From Boesenbergia rotunda (lineage: Eukaryota; Streptophyta; Magnoliopsida; Zingiberales; Zingiberaceae): DNA of 64,000 bases. Each line of letters opens with the position of its first letter. Position 1 is the first letter of the stretch. The notes under the pieces are model-generated. The model saw only the letters and a list, made by a program, of their open reading frames with translations. It did not search any database and was not told the origin of the DNA. This document shows positions 22,559 through 33,794 of the stretch, in pieces. The stretch lies in assembly GCA_024364735.1 (NCBI GenBank), contig JAGFNQ010001610.1:124001-188000 (forward strand). Reading direction: 5' to 3'. Made by a program: the position numbers and the translations under genes.

Positions 22559-25500
22559 ATGATTGAGGGGGAGCATCTGTCAACTTGGTTCGTTGATAGT
22601 GGATGCTCCAAACACATGACCGGGGATAGATCATTGTTTACCACACTTCACAAGAAAAGTAGAGGTAATGTTTCATTTGGTAACAATGGTAGTCTTAAGG
22701 TCATAGGAATAGGAGACATTCAAATATCCGAATGTCTTAGAATTTCAAATGTCCTTCTAGTCAAGGGGATGAAATTTAATCTCCTAAGTGTCAGTCAATT
22801 GTGTGACACGGGTTACACAATTGATTTTCAGCCAAGTCAATGTCTAGTTAGACAACATGACACTTTGGACACGGTACTAGTAGGAACAAGAGTAGACAAT
22901 ATCTATCAAGTTTCTTTTAAAAGTGCTACTAATGTTTCTGCTAAGTGTTTCATGTCAAAAGAAGAAGAGTCCACCCTTTGGCACCGGAGGCTAGCACATG
23001 TGAACATGAAGAACATCCGGAAGTTGGCCAACAAGGGGTTAGTTCGTGGCTTACCAAGCATCAAGTACGAAAAAGACAAACTTTGTGATGCATGTCAAAT
23101 GGGTAAGCAAACAAAATCTGCACATAAAGGTAAAAGCGCTGTAAGTACTTCTACTGCATTAGATTTACTTCACATGGATCTATTTGATTGTAGTACTATC
23201 ATATCATTGAATGGAAGTAGATATTGCTTTGTGATCATTGATGATTTCACTAGATATACATGGACTTACTTTTTAAAATATAAGGACCAAACCTTAGATG
23301 TTTTCATTTCTTTTTGTAGGAGGGTAGAAAATGAGAAATCATTAACAATTAAGACAATTAGAAGTGATCATGGAGGTGAATTTCAAAATCAAAGGTTTTT
23401 AGAATTTTGTCAAGATAGAGGGTATAGACATGAGTTCTCTACTCCTAGAACACCACAACAAAATGGTGTTGTAGAGAGGAAGAACCGTGTTCTACAAGAG
23501 GCTGCACGAAGCATGCTTAATGAGTACTCACTCCTGAGTTACTTATGGGCTGAAGTTGTAAATACAGCTTGCTATGTGCAAAACCGGGTTCTCATTCATA
23601 GGTTTTTAAGAAAGACTCCCCGTGAGCTTTGGTTTGGGAAACCACCTACAGTTAAACACCTTCGGGTGTTTGGTTGTAAGGTGTTCATTCTGAACACCAA
23701 GGACCACCTTGGGAAGTTCACAGCAAAGGCTGATGAAGGGATACTAGTCGGGTACTCCCTCGTTAGCAAAGTCTATCGAGTCTACAACAAGAAGTCTAGA
23801 CTGGTTGAGGAGTCTTCTGATGTTGTATTTGAAGAAATTCCAAAAGTCAATGGTAAACCAGAAGATGAAGTCCAATTCGAACTTAGGAGACTAAGTTTGA
23901 ATGAAAGTCCAAATGTTGTTGATGGTGATGAATCCGATGACGGTGAGCCTAGACAATCCATAGATCAGCCGGATCCTGAGGCTGAACTTGTGTCTAGTGA
24001 GCCCATTCACGAAGCACCACCAACACCAAGGCAAACTAGATTAGCCTCTAGTCATCCCCAAGACCAAATTGTTGGAGACATCCATCATGGGGTTAGAACT
24101 AGATCATTCTTCCGGAATGAGGCTAATGAAGTTACCCTAATTTCCGAAATTGAACCTAGAAAAATTGATGAAGCATTAAATGATCCCGATTGGATTATTG
24201 CAATGCAAGATGAACTAGGTCAATTCGAAAGGAGTCGAGTTTGGGACTTAGTCCCTAGACCTAAGAAGACCACCATCATTGGAACCAAATGGGTCTTCAA
24301 AAACAAATTGAACCATAAAGGAGAAATCATTAGAAACAAGGCACGCTTGGTAGCCAAGGGCTATAGTCAAGTTGAAGGCCTTGATTTTGATGAAACCTAT
24401 GCTCCCGTGGCACGATTAGAATCCATTCGATTGATGCTTGCATTTGCAGCACATCGTGGCTTCAAATTATACTAAATGGATGTCAAATCGGCTTTTCTAA
24501 ATGGTCTAATAAGAGAAGAGGTCTACGTCGAACAACCACCGGGGTTTGAGAATTTCGAATTTCCAAACCACGTGTTCAAGCTCAAAAAGGCACTTTATGG
24601 CCTTAAACAAGCACCCCGGGCTTGATATGAGCGGTTGTCGACATTCCTAATTGAGAAGGGCTTCGTTAGAGGTCATATAGACCCTACACTATTTCTACAA
24701 AGAGATGGTGACAATATCTTTGTAGCCCAAGTGTATGTCGATGACATAATTTGTGGCTCAAACAATAAGGGCTATTTAAATGAGTTCATTGGACACATGG
24801 AGAGTGAATTTGAAATGAGTCTAGTGGGAGAGTTGACTTTCTTCCTTGGACTTGAAATCAAGCAAACTCGCGATGGTATCCATGTGCACCAATCAAAGTA
24901 TACATAAGAAATGCTTCGAAAATTTAACATGAGTGATTCAAAAGAGGTAACCACTCCCATGGCTACAAACACAAGATTAGACAATGATGAGAGTGGTAAA
25001 CCCGTTGATTTAACTCAATATCGAAGCATGATAGGTAGTTTGCTATACCTCACAGCTAGTCGACCGGATATCCTATTTGCTGTGGGTATGTGCGCTAGGT
25101 ATCAAGTGTGTGCCAAGGAATCTCATTTGATCGCTGTTAAGCGAATTTTGAGATATCTCAAAGGCACAATTGGAGTCGGTCTATGGTACCCCCGTACCGA
25201 ATCATTTGATTTAATTGGCTATACGGATTCCGACTACGCTGGATGTAAGTTGGACCGGAAGAGCACAAGTGGGGGTTGCCAATTCTTAGGTTCGTCCTTA
25301 GTGAGTTGGTCAAGTTGGAAGCAACATTTTGTTGCTCTCTCCACGACCGAGGCAGAGTATATTGCTATGGGAGAGAGCGTATCACAATTGTTGTGGATGA
25401 TTCACACTCTAGAGGACTATGGATTGAGTTACAAGGGTGTGCAAGTGTTATGTGATAACATTAGCACAATTAACCTAACCAAAAATCCAGTTCATCATTC

Positions 25501-25678
25501 TAGGACCAAACATATTGAAGTGCGTCACCACTTCATTAGAGATCATGTGGCTAGGGGAGAGATTGTACTCTCACATGAAGAGTCCAAATCAAATCTAGCT
25601 GACATTTTCACTAAACCACTCCCCGAAAATGAATTTAGTTTCCTAAGACGGGAGTTGGGAATGTGTCGCGCTTCATAG
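22559..25678 (+). pseudogene. E1 Pol (PR-IN-RT-RH), three in-frame stops
   Basis: One unbroken frame of 1040 codons interrupted only by stops at 24473, 24623 and 24905. Protease: DSGCSKHMTGD at residues 13-23. Integrase: HHCC zinc region near 141-185, then catalytic acidic residues in HMDLF (about 206), RSDHGGEF (about 268) and VERKN (about 305). Reverse transcriptase: KWVFKNKL near 577 and YVDD at 726-729. RNase H: DSDYAGC near 889 and TEAEYIA near 935. Each stop is one base from a sense codon the family would accept (CAA, TGG, AAG). Shared frame with gag suggests a single ancestral ORF or stop read-through. Confidence 0.9.
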
Positions 25679-26208
25679 TTTTCCTAAATGCACACAAAAC
25701 CCTTCATGATTATTTCGAATTGTTGGGAAACAATTGGGTAACTTTGGGGACATCTTACACAAACTATAAGGTTTACCAAAACATTTTTGTTTGCTAGAAA
25801 TGGGGTGAGATGTTAGGATCAACTAAATTTCTCAAAATGTCAATGCATCCCTTGAGAAATTAAGTTGACGAGATAATAATCACTTCGGTGACCAAGTATG
25901 GGGAAAACCAATGCATAACATATGTGTATTTGGCTCCATGATCATACTTGGACATTCCAATCAAGGAAACTTGATTGGAACCTTGGATTTGGCACAAATT
26001 GTTTGAATGATTGTTGTTTGAGTTTGACTCCACTTTGGTGGAGCAAAGTGACTTGTTCAAACCCTAAGGACCTTTGATCCTTGATTGGGGGATCAATTAT
26101 AGACGAGGGACAGCTTCCAAGTTCGATATCCTTCACCAAATCCCTTTGGAAATCATGTAACAATCTGAAACTGAAAGTTTCAGATCGTATCTGAATGTTT
26201 CAGGAACC
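25679..26208 (+). other. E1 spacer after pol
   Basis: No ORF of note. It includes GGGGTGAGATGTTAGGATC near 25802. A similar run (GGTGAGATGGTTAGGATC) is found at about 44848 in E3, which helps place the missing pol in that element. Confidence 0.6.
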
Positions 26209-26618
26209 CTGATCGGTCACTGGACCGATCAGGTATAAGGCTGATCGGTCCCCGGACCGATCTGGCTTTCTCCTGTGTTGATCGGTCCACAGACCGATCA
26301 GGGGGCATCAGTGACTTTACAAAATTCTGATCAACCTTACTGAGCCAGCCTGGATCGGCCCCCGGACCGATTTGGCTCCCTCTGGTGATCGGTCCACAGA
26401 CCGATCAGGGGGCTCTCCGGTTTCTCTCCGAACCCTACTGTTCGTGTCCTGATCGATCAGCCGATTGATCAGGAGCGCGCCTGATCGGTCACCCGACCGA
26501 TCAGGCCCAGGTCAGTCCGATCAGGCTAAAGCCTGATCGGTCTGGGCGCTATCAGATCGAACGGTGATCCGTTCAAACGCATTAAAGTCTGGTTGGTGGA
26601 CCGATCCACCAACCGATT
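26209..26618 (+). promoter_or_regulatory. E1 internal GATCGGTC hairpin array upstream of ORF3
   Basis: Eight or more hairpin units with the same arms as LTR array 2 (GATCGGTC/GACCGATC) but other loops, for example GGTCCCCGGACC and GGTCCACAGACC. Others change arms together, for example GAACGG-TGAT-CCGTTC near 26560. It ends about 260 bases before the proposed ORF3 start. No canonical TATA box follows; a TTAATTC tract does, as after the LTR array. A promoter role is inferred from the other two families. Confidence 0.55.
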
Positions 26619-26879
26619 AATTCCATCGAAACCTCTCATTGCCGAACCCTAGCGCCGAAACCTCCCACTTGCGCGACCTTCACTTCGTGCGAGAGCCTCC
26701 CCAGTGCCTTCGTCTTCCTCTCGTGAGTGTGCGCGTGCGGTTCTAAGAGGGTTCTTCCGAGCTCTGTCTTCTTCCTGCGTCCTGCGACGTTCTCTCTTGC
26801 TGAGGGGTTTGCGATCTCTCTTGCGCCGAGAGTCCCTCTTTGCGAAAGCCGATTCTTCCAACCTTCAAGAACTTCACCA

Positions 26880-28592
26880 ATGGCACCAAAGTGAGTTTTT
26901 GTCTCAGTTTTCCCTTCAAATCAGTTCATAGATTATGCTTTAACGCTAACCATGTTTTGTGTTGTGTCGTGATCTTCTTGTGATGGCCGTGACCTTTCTT
27001 TCCATACTTCACCATATGATCATGTTCAAATCTATCTTTCACCTCATTATTGTCCTCCTTTTGATCTAATGTCTACCTAATGATTACTCTTTGTATGATC
27101 AATTCTTGAATTTTTGATTCAACCTATGTTCGTGTCAACATTGCCCAATTGATTCAAACTATGTGTATGACCAATTCAATCAATTCAATTCTTTAGAAAA
27201 TCTTCTAAGGGCAAGGAAGCTGCTGAGGGCAGTTCGAGGGGGAAAACCCCTTCTTCATCTGCCCCTTCCAGAAGGCCACAGCCTTCTTCAAGCTCCCGGT
27301 TTCCAAATGCGGCCTGTGAACAGGCATTCCAATCGAGGACCTTCAAATTACTATCCTGCCGATCCATTGATATCCCTTTTCTGACTGAACATTGTCCGTC
27401 GGTCATGGAGATAGTTATGTTTTACAACCTGGGCTTCCTTCTTTCCTTGGAACGGACCATCAATTACGACCTAGTCTCAGAGTTCTATAACAACCTTCAG
27501 CAGGGACCTCAAGGAGGCTTCGAGTTCACCACTCGAGTCGCCAAGAGGAACCTTGATTTTTCTTACGAGATTTTGGCAGAGTATTTGGGTGGTCGACGAT
27601 CACCGAATCTGTATTCGATCTACCCTGAGCTTCCTGATCCTTTACTGGCCCCTTTTGCGGACACTACTCCTGATGATATCTATCAGCACTTCTTTGGTCA
27701 TCCCCGCCCGGCCGGTCTTGATGAATTGGGTCCTGATTTTCCTACCTTTGCAGCTCTACGTCTGTCTCCTGTTGATTACATCTTATTCAAGATTATCACA
27801 AATTGCATCTTGCCCATCACCTCAAAGCCTTTGACCGAGATCCGACCCTACCATTGCCTTATGCTCTACGGCATGCACCGCCGGATGGACTTCGATATCA
27901 TGGAGAGCATCTTCCAGTCTATCCTATCCTATCGAGAGCCGAGCCGTCGCACGGTCTACATGCCATTTGGTCATGTCATCACTGATTGGCTTATGTCAGT
28001 TGGTGTTGATGTCACCAAAGGCAGGACCGTGCCCATGGTCAAACAGGATTGTCGGCTCGGTCGGCGGGCTTTTGCGAAATCTGGCATTATTATTCGTGAG
28101 CGCGATGGGGCCTTGGTTTGGAAGGATGGGAGAGGACTCGGTGACCTACCTGGCGGAGCACCACATTTTCAGGCACCACCCGAGGCTGCTGCACCTCATG
28201 AGGCTCCTTCTGCTGACGCTGAGTACGACTATGAGCCTGACCCAGATCTACGATGGCAGATCTCCAAGCTGGATCGGATCCTCCAGGAGGATATTCATTT
28301 GAGGGAGCTCCATCGAGAGGAGGCCCGCTCGGATTTCCGTTCCTTTGATCGCCGATTGACCGGCGTAGAGTCTACTGTCTCTGGGGTCCAGGCATTGCAG
28401 CAGACTTGGTACGTAGAGTGGCGCCACCATACATTTCCAGGGGATGCTCCTTCAGTCAGTGCTGCACCAGGGTCTGCTGATGCCACGATGAATGATCTCA
28501 TGCACGATGATGACCCCCCCCGGCTGACGGTTGAGTTTGGATGTCCGTTGCCTCTCCTGGTGATCAGTGTATTTGACTGTTTAGTTGTGTGA
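26880..28592 (+). CDS. E1 ORF3 (env-position protein), proposed two-exon gene
   Basis: Third ORF after pol, at the place where Sireviruses carry an env-like gene. Proposed structure: exon 1 at 26880-26890 (ATG plus 8 nt), donor GTGAGT at 26891, acceptor TTCTTTAG ending 27196, exon 2 at 27197-28592, 468 aa in all. The frame is fully open across exon 2. The N-terminus is Lys/Ser/Pro-rich. A middle domain follows (near FYNLGFLLSLE and DDIYQHFFGHP), then a charged helical part (near LDRILQEDIHLRELHREEAR) and a short hydrophobic C-terminus (LPLLVISVFDCLVV). No signal peptide is seen, so env is a positional label only. The same domain recurs, broken, at 45394-46563 and 50691-51322. Confidence 0.75.
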
Positions 28593-29121
28593 CTTTTGGG
28601 CTGTATGCCCCATGACTTATCTATTGTGGCCTTGTGTCACACGTATTTTGACTTTGATGCATATGTCTTGCATCTTGTTATTTCTCTGGATGGTTTATAC
28701 TTTGACTTTTTCTGAATTTGCCTTACATGACTATTTTACTTGCGTATGCTTATTGTTGATGCTATGCTGTACTATCTACAAATTTGATACATAGCTATGT
28801 TCATGCTTATGATGCCATGCTCATATGATACATATGCTTGTTTTGTCATGCCTATATCTGTTTGTCATATGTATTCATATGCTTATCAAATATCAATCAA
28901 ATTGTTGTTGTTTTGGGATACCCCTAGGGTTAAGGGGGAGTATGGTTTAAACTTAACAGCCCTTCTAGACCCCTTTTCGGTGTTCGACAAAGGGGGAGAG
29001 TGTTGGTTGGTTAAGTTTAGGATGATTATATTGTAGGGGGAGGATCTTGATTCCCCTATGATTCTGGAAGTTGAGAAATTGATTGAGAATCCCTAAACTT
29101 AAAATCGGATTGTCAAACAAC
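28593..29121 (+). other. E1 3' internal untranslated region
   Basis: Between ORF3 and the polypurine tract. T-rich, with short G-rich purine runs (near 28930, 28990 and 29033) resembling extra polypurine tracts. No gene seen. Confidence 0.6.
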
Positions 29122-29135
29122 AAAAAGGGGGAGAT
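29122..29135 (+). other. E1 polypurine tract
   Basis: AAAAAGGGGGAGAT directly before the TG of the 3' LTR. The same tract, with small changes, precedes the 3' LTRs of E3, A and BD. Confidence 0.85.
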
Positions 29136-32100
29136 TGTTGATGCAGTCTGACCCTGATTGTTGTTTTCGTGTTGACATCGATTTTAGTTTAGGTTGATTA
29201 TGATGATTATGATTAAGTCCTGGTCGGGGATCAGGCATGGTATGGAAAATCCTAGCTTGGAGGGCTAGGTGTTGGAAAATCCTAACCTGGAGGGTTAGGT
29301 GTTGAAAATCCAAGCTTGGAGGGCTAGGTGTGTGAAAAGTCCTAATTCGGAAGAGGTGGGTGAAAAGTCCTAGCTTGGAGGGCTAGGTGAAAAGTCCTAA
29401 CTTGGAGGGTTAGGTGAAAAGTCTCATCTTGGAGAGTTAGGTGAAAAAGTCCTGGCTTGGAGGGTTAGGTCCTAGCTTGGAGGGCTAGGTTTGGAAAGTC
29501 CTAATCCAGAAGAGTTGGGTGAAAAGTCCTAGCTTGGAGGGTGATAAGTGTCATTTTATTGATCATTTCATATGCTTAAATCTGTGTTTGACCCATATTT
29601 TACTCGTGTAATTGTGGATTTACCCTAGGTTTTAGGATTTATACTCTTTTTGGACTTAATTACAAATTTTAATATATTTGAGTTGTTTTGTCACTAAATT
29701 TTTGATCTACTTTTGTAGGCTTGGAGGAATCATGGACCTAGGTCAGGTTGGGTCAAATGTTGAGTCAAAAGTGGACTAGATCAAGTGATCAAGCGTCGAC
29801 TCATTTGGACCGTCCGATGAGAGAACGGTTAGATCTAGACCATCTGAGAACTTTTGATCAATCCGAGCTAGGGTTAAGGCTAATTAAGCGATCAGATCAA
29901 GATCTGAGAGTTTCAGGCCAATCAAAGATCATCTAGCCGTTGGATCATGATCAGAGTGATCTAGACCATCCATTCAAAGATCAAGGTGATCTGAACCATC
30001 CGTTGGAGATCTGGCAGATCCGAGCTACCACGAGGATGATCCTGACCTCTGATCTAGATCTAGAAATTTTGAGCCACCGTTGGATGAAGCGGAATCAATC
30101 TCAGTCGTCCACTGTTTAACTACTTAACCGAAATCAGATCTCATTTCTGAAATGTCGCGACCTCACCGAGCTTCAGCAATCTCACTCTCGTTTTCTCATT
30201 TTTGCATCGTTTTCCTTGAAATTTTCTTCATCAGAGGCGTGGCCAACTCGATCACAATCCTGAAGCAAGATCTGGATCTTTGGAAGAGTGTTTCAGTGGC
30301 GATTTAGCTCGGAATTGTGCCGGATGCAGAGCTGTGCGAGGGTTTCGGCAGAGCTGCGATTTGAGCTCTTGGATCTCAACCGCGTCCATTTCTTCCCATC
30401 TGAACCATATGTAGGGGTTCTAGGATGAGTTCAGAAGACTTTCAAATCATCACCGCATCTTTCCACATCATGATCTAAGAGTTTTAATTGAAATTTTCCA
30501 GCTGAGTTCAGTTTTGAGCAGATCTGAAGTTTGAGCCATTCTTCCACTGATTTGCGAGTTTAAGGGGTTCTTGCCTTGCCCTTGCGTGACGAACAAGGTG
30601 GTCTTGAATCAAGGAATGATCGAGGCTTAGATTTAATCGCGTTTCTTTTATTTCCCTAGCTGTAATTTCTGTTTAAGCAATTCTGTTTTCCTGCATTCGA
30701 ACCAGCTGTGTTGTTTTCATTTCCTGAACTGTTCTTTCTTAATTAGGCTTTAATTCTTCAAGAAATTCAGTTAAGGAGTTTGTTTAGTGAGTAATTTGTC
30801 AAGAATTCAGTTTGTTTTTATGTCCTTTACTTGCGTATCATTGCAGTAGCATTGTGCCAATTTCTTCTTTTCCTCTAGTGTATCAGATTTTTCCTCAAGT
30901 TTCTGAATTGTGCTCTAGGATAGATTTAGTTTCATCTTTCGAATCTACATTGTAGTTTATCTCAGTTACAAGCATTCACATTCAGTTTCTACACTTAATC
31001 CCAATTTCTGCTTTGCACATTAGTTTAAAACTGAATTTCAGTTTCAATCCTGCATAAGTTCAATTTTAAGGCTGCATTGTTTGTGTTTTAGCTTCTGAAT
31101 TTTGTGCCCAATAAACCTTAGCTCTTTTTAAGCTTTACTGAAATTAGATTAGTGATTCAATTTCAGATTTCATTTGTTGGTTCTACCATTTGATCTGCTG
31201 AAGCAACTCTGAATTCGATCTAGTGAGTTTACCTTCTATTTCTGCTAGTTAGTATAATACCTGCAAGATAGCTGATGTCTTCTGAAGTTGTGCCAAGTCA
31301 TTAGTGGTTCTTCTTTGAGTTTTACTGAACTGTGGGTTAAAGCAAATCATTTCAGCTGGTTTGTTTAAGTTTGCATATGGATTGATGCTTCATTTCAGCT
31401 TTCATGTTCTGAATTTTGGCATTCAAATTCTGAACTTCAGTTCATTTCTGAATTTCACTGCATTCATCTCTGATTTCTAGCTTTAATGCGTAATTAGCTC
31501 TTCACCATTAGCCTTGTCTTCCAAGTAGTAGTAATTAGCTTCAATTCAGAATTTTCAATCAAAGCTTGGGTACTTAGTTTCATTTTGGCACATTGATTTC
31601 TTTTATTCCTTGTGTATCAAGTGTACTCTTATTCACTTGTTTTCTTGACTTGCAATTAATATCAGGTTGTATTTTCAGTTTCGATTAAATGAAATTGTTT
31701 GATTAGGTCTCCATTGGGTAAGTCCTTAATTACTATCACCTTGTCTAGTTCACTTAGTTAATTTTGTCCTTCCTTTTCATTTCTTTTTATTGTATTTTCT
31801 TGTCTATTTGAAACCAAACCCATTCCTTATTTGAAACCCCAAAAACATTACGACACATAAACGCGAGTTCGAATCACACAACTTGAACTAGCCTTGGAAA
31901 AATACGACCTGTGGCCCCTTTACTACGCTTTTCTTCTTTGATTGCAAAAAGGGTTTCCAGCACATTTATAAATTCTAAATTTGAGACCCGCATTCGTGAC
32001 AGTCATTTTGGGTCTATCAGAGGGCTAGGTGAAAAGTCCTAACTTGGAGGGTTAGGTGCAAATTCCCAACTTGGAGGGTTAGGTGAAAAATCCTTAGCTT

Positions 32101-33789
32101 GGAGGGCTAAGGTGGATGAAACCCTAGCTTGGAGGGCTAGGTTGGAGCCCCTGGATTGGTCTGGTGACCGATCAGGGAGTTGGCACGGTGCTCCTTCGTG
32201 GATCGGTCTGGTGACCGATCCAGCGATGACTGATCGGTCTGGTGACCGATCAGGGAGTATGCGTTTCACCCATTGCTTTGCTCCTGATCGGTCTGGTGAC
32301 CGATCAGGGAGCAAACAGTGAGGTTGAGTTCCCTTGCTGAACTGCTCCTGATCGAACTGGTGACCGATCAGGATCACTGTGCAGATCGTTCTGGAGAACG
32401 ATCCAGCATCGCAGGTTCCTCTCTATGATCGATCAGGACGGAGCCTGATCGATCTGGTCACGACCTGATCGGTCTGGTGACCGATCAGGATGTTTCCTGA
32501 TCGGTCCAGTGGCCGATCAGGAGGTTTGGACTGCGAAGATCAGAAATCGCCCGATAAAGGGGTGGATCGGTCGGGTGATCGATCCACAACCTGAGATCGG
32601 TCTGGTGATCGACCCAGGAGAGTCGTAAAGAAATCGCGATTTCTAATTGAGCGTTGGGGACCGATTAGGATGGAGCCTGATCGGTCTGGACCCAGCCTGA
32701 TCGGTCTGGTGACCGATCAGGAGGCTCTCTGATCGGTTCGGTGACCGATCACTTTAATTCAAAATGCACTGTCAGACGCTCTGATCGCGTCTGAACGTAT
32801 CCGATTCTCTGCGCTTAACTTCTGATTCTTGATTTACTGAGTGATATGTTGTTCTAATACTCTGATCAAGCTGCAGGTGACAGGGAAGGATTCAAACACT
32901 CAAGGAGAAGTCAATGGAGGCTTTCCTTGGAGCAGGTTTGTCCATTTTCCATCTCAGGTTGCAACGGCCGGAGCTGCAGACTGGAGCTGCTGACTGGAGC
33001 TTGGCTGAGGGGAACCCAGGAAGTCTAGGGAGGGCTCAGTGGTAGCTGGCGTTGGCAGGGAAGCAGCTGGAGGTTGCAGGAGATGCTGTCACCTGGTGCT
33101 GAGTGGAGAAACAAAAGGGCGGAAGAAGGCTTCGTTGAAGCAGAGTTCAAGAGTTCAGAGTTCGCGAACTGAGTTCTTGCTGCGCCTTTGTGTTCTCCAC
33201 ATCTTGCTTGCGTGTTCTGAAGTTCCATCATCTTGTGCAAGCAACTACAATCTGAAGAAGCAACCATTCATTACTTGAGCACTTGAAGGAGGGAACAAGA
33301 AGCTCCGAGTCCAACAGCGAGAAGACATGAGGAGAGGGCTCTTGCATGAGATTGTCGCTGGGTGGAGCTCTGAGGGAGCTTGCTGTGTTCTTGTCTTTGC
33401 TAAGTGCTAAGTAAGATCCTTCTTGTTGTTTCATTGTGCTTAAACATATATCTGTGATTGAAACGCTGTGGAGAGGTTTCTCCACCGAGAAGGAGGTTGC
33501 TTCATATCCGGTGATAACCGGGGCTTGATCTGCCGACGATCAAGGGATCACCCACCTTAAGGGCACGCGAAGGAGTAGGGGCAAGTTATCCCCGAACCTT
33601 GTAAACCCTCCTTGTTAGCGATCTTGCTAGTTGTGTTGATTTGTCTTTGTTTTCTGTTTTTCTGCATACTTTGTTCCTGCTACTTCCGCTGTGCTACTAA
33701 CAACTCTGAGTGCAGAAATTTGATATGTGCCAAAGGTCAAAGAGTTTTGCTATATTCACCCCCCCTCTCTAGCCATCCGGGTTCCAACA
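29136..33789 (+). repeat. E1 3' LTR, split by a nested insertion
   Basis: Starts TGTTGATGCAGTCTGACC as the 5' LTR does and ends GGTTCCAACA. The part at 29542-32019 (plus one 5-bp repeat) is foreign, leaving about 2.17 kb of LTR. It has additional array-1 units (near 29265-29320) that the 5' LTR lacks. Otherwise the two copies differ by scattered single changes, so the insertion is not recent but not ancient. Confidence 0.9.
29542..32019 (+). mobile_element. Solo-LTR-like insertion (TGATA...TATCA) in the E1 3' LTR
   Basis: 2478 bp with ends TGATAAGTG...GTCTATCA and perfect 5-bp target duplications GAGGG at 29537-29541 and 32020-32024. No ORF, primer site or polypurine tract is visible inside, so it looks like a solo LTR of a long-LTR element. 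Its first 400 bases resemble, on the opposite strand, the insertion at 59864-62076 (TGATAA start, ATATTTG, TTTTGTAGGCTT, ATCATGGACC). The family is probably Ty3/gypsy but not certain. Confidence 0.8.
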
Positions 33790-33794
33790 AAGAG

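Larger units (their letters stand above)
18682..33789 (+). mobile_element. E1: near-complete Sirevirus-like Ty1/copia element
   Basis: Full element with TGTTG...CAACA LTR ends and perfect 5-bp target duplications AAGAG at 18677-18681 and 33790-33794. Order: 5' LTR, primer site, gag, pol (PR-IN-RT-RH, the Ty1/copia order), internal hairpin array, ORF3, polypurine tract, 3' LTR. An extra ORF after pol and the DSGCSKHMTGD protease motif fit the Sirevirus (SIRE/Maximus) lineage. Without the nested insertion at 29542-32019 it is about 12.6 kb. Coding damage is slight: three single-codon stops in pol. It is the only element here with a pol of this type. Confidence 0.92.

Noticed and set aside
24623..24625. 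Selenocysteine-type reading of the TGA in E1 pol
   Set aside because: The codon replaces a conserved Trp next to other plain stop mutations; simple decay explains it.
26649..26931. Arg/Ser-rich ORFs on both strands before ORF3
   Set aside because: Compositional effect of a CT-rich leader; the shared splice plan makes this region a 5' UTR instead.
29748..29936. Short ORF in the first solo-LTR-like insertion
   Set aside because: Composed of GATC-rich repeats, with no counterpart open in the related insertion.
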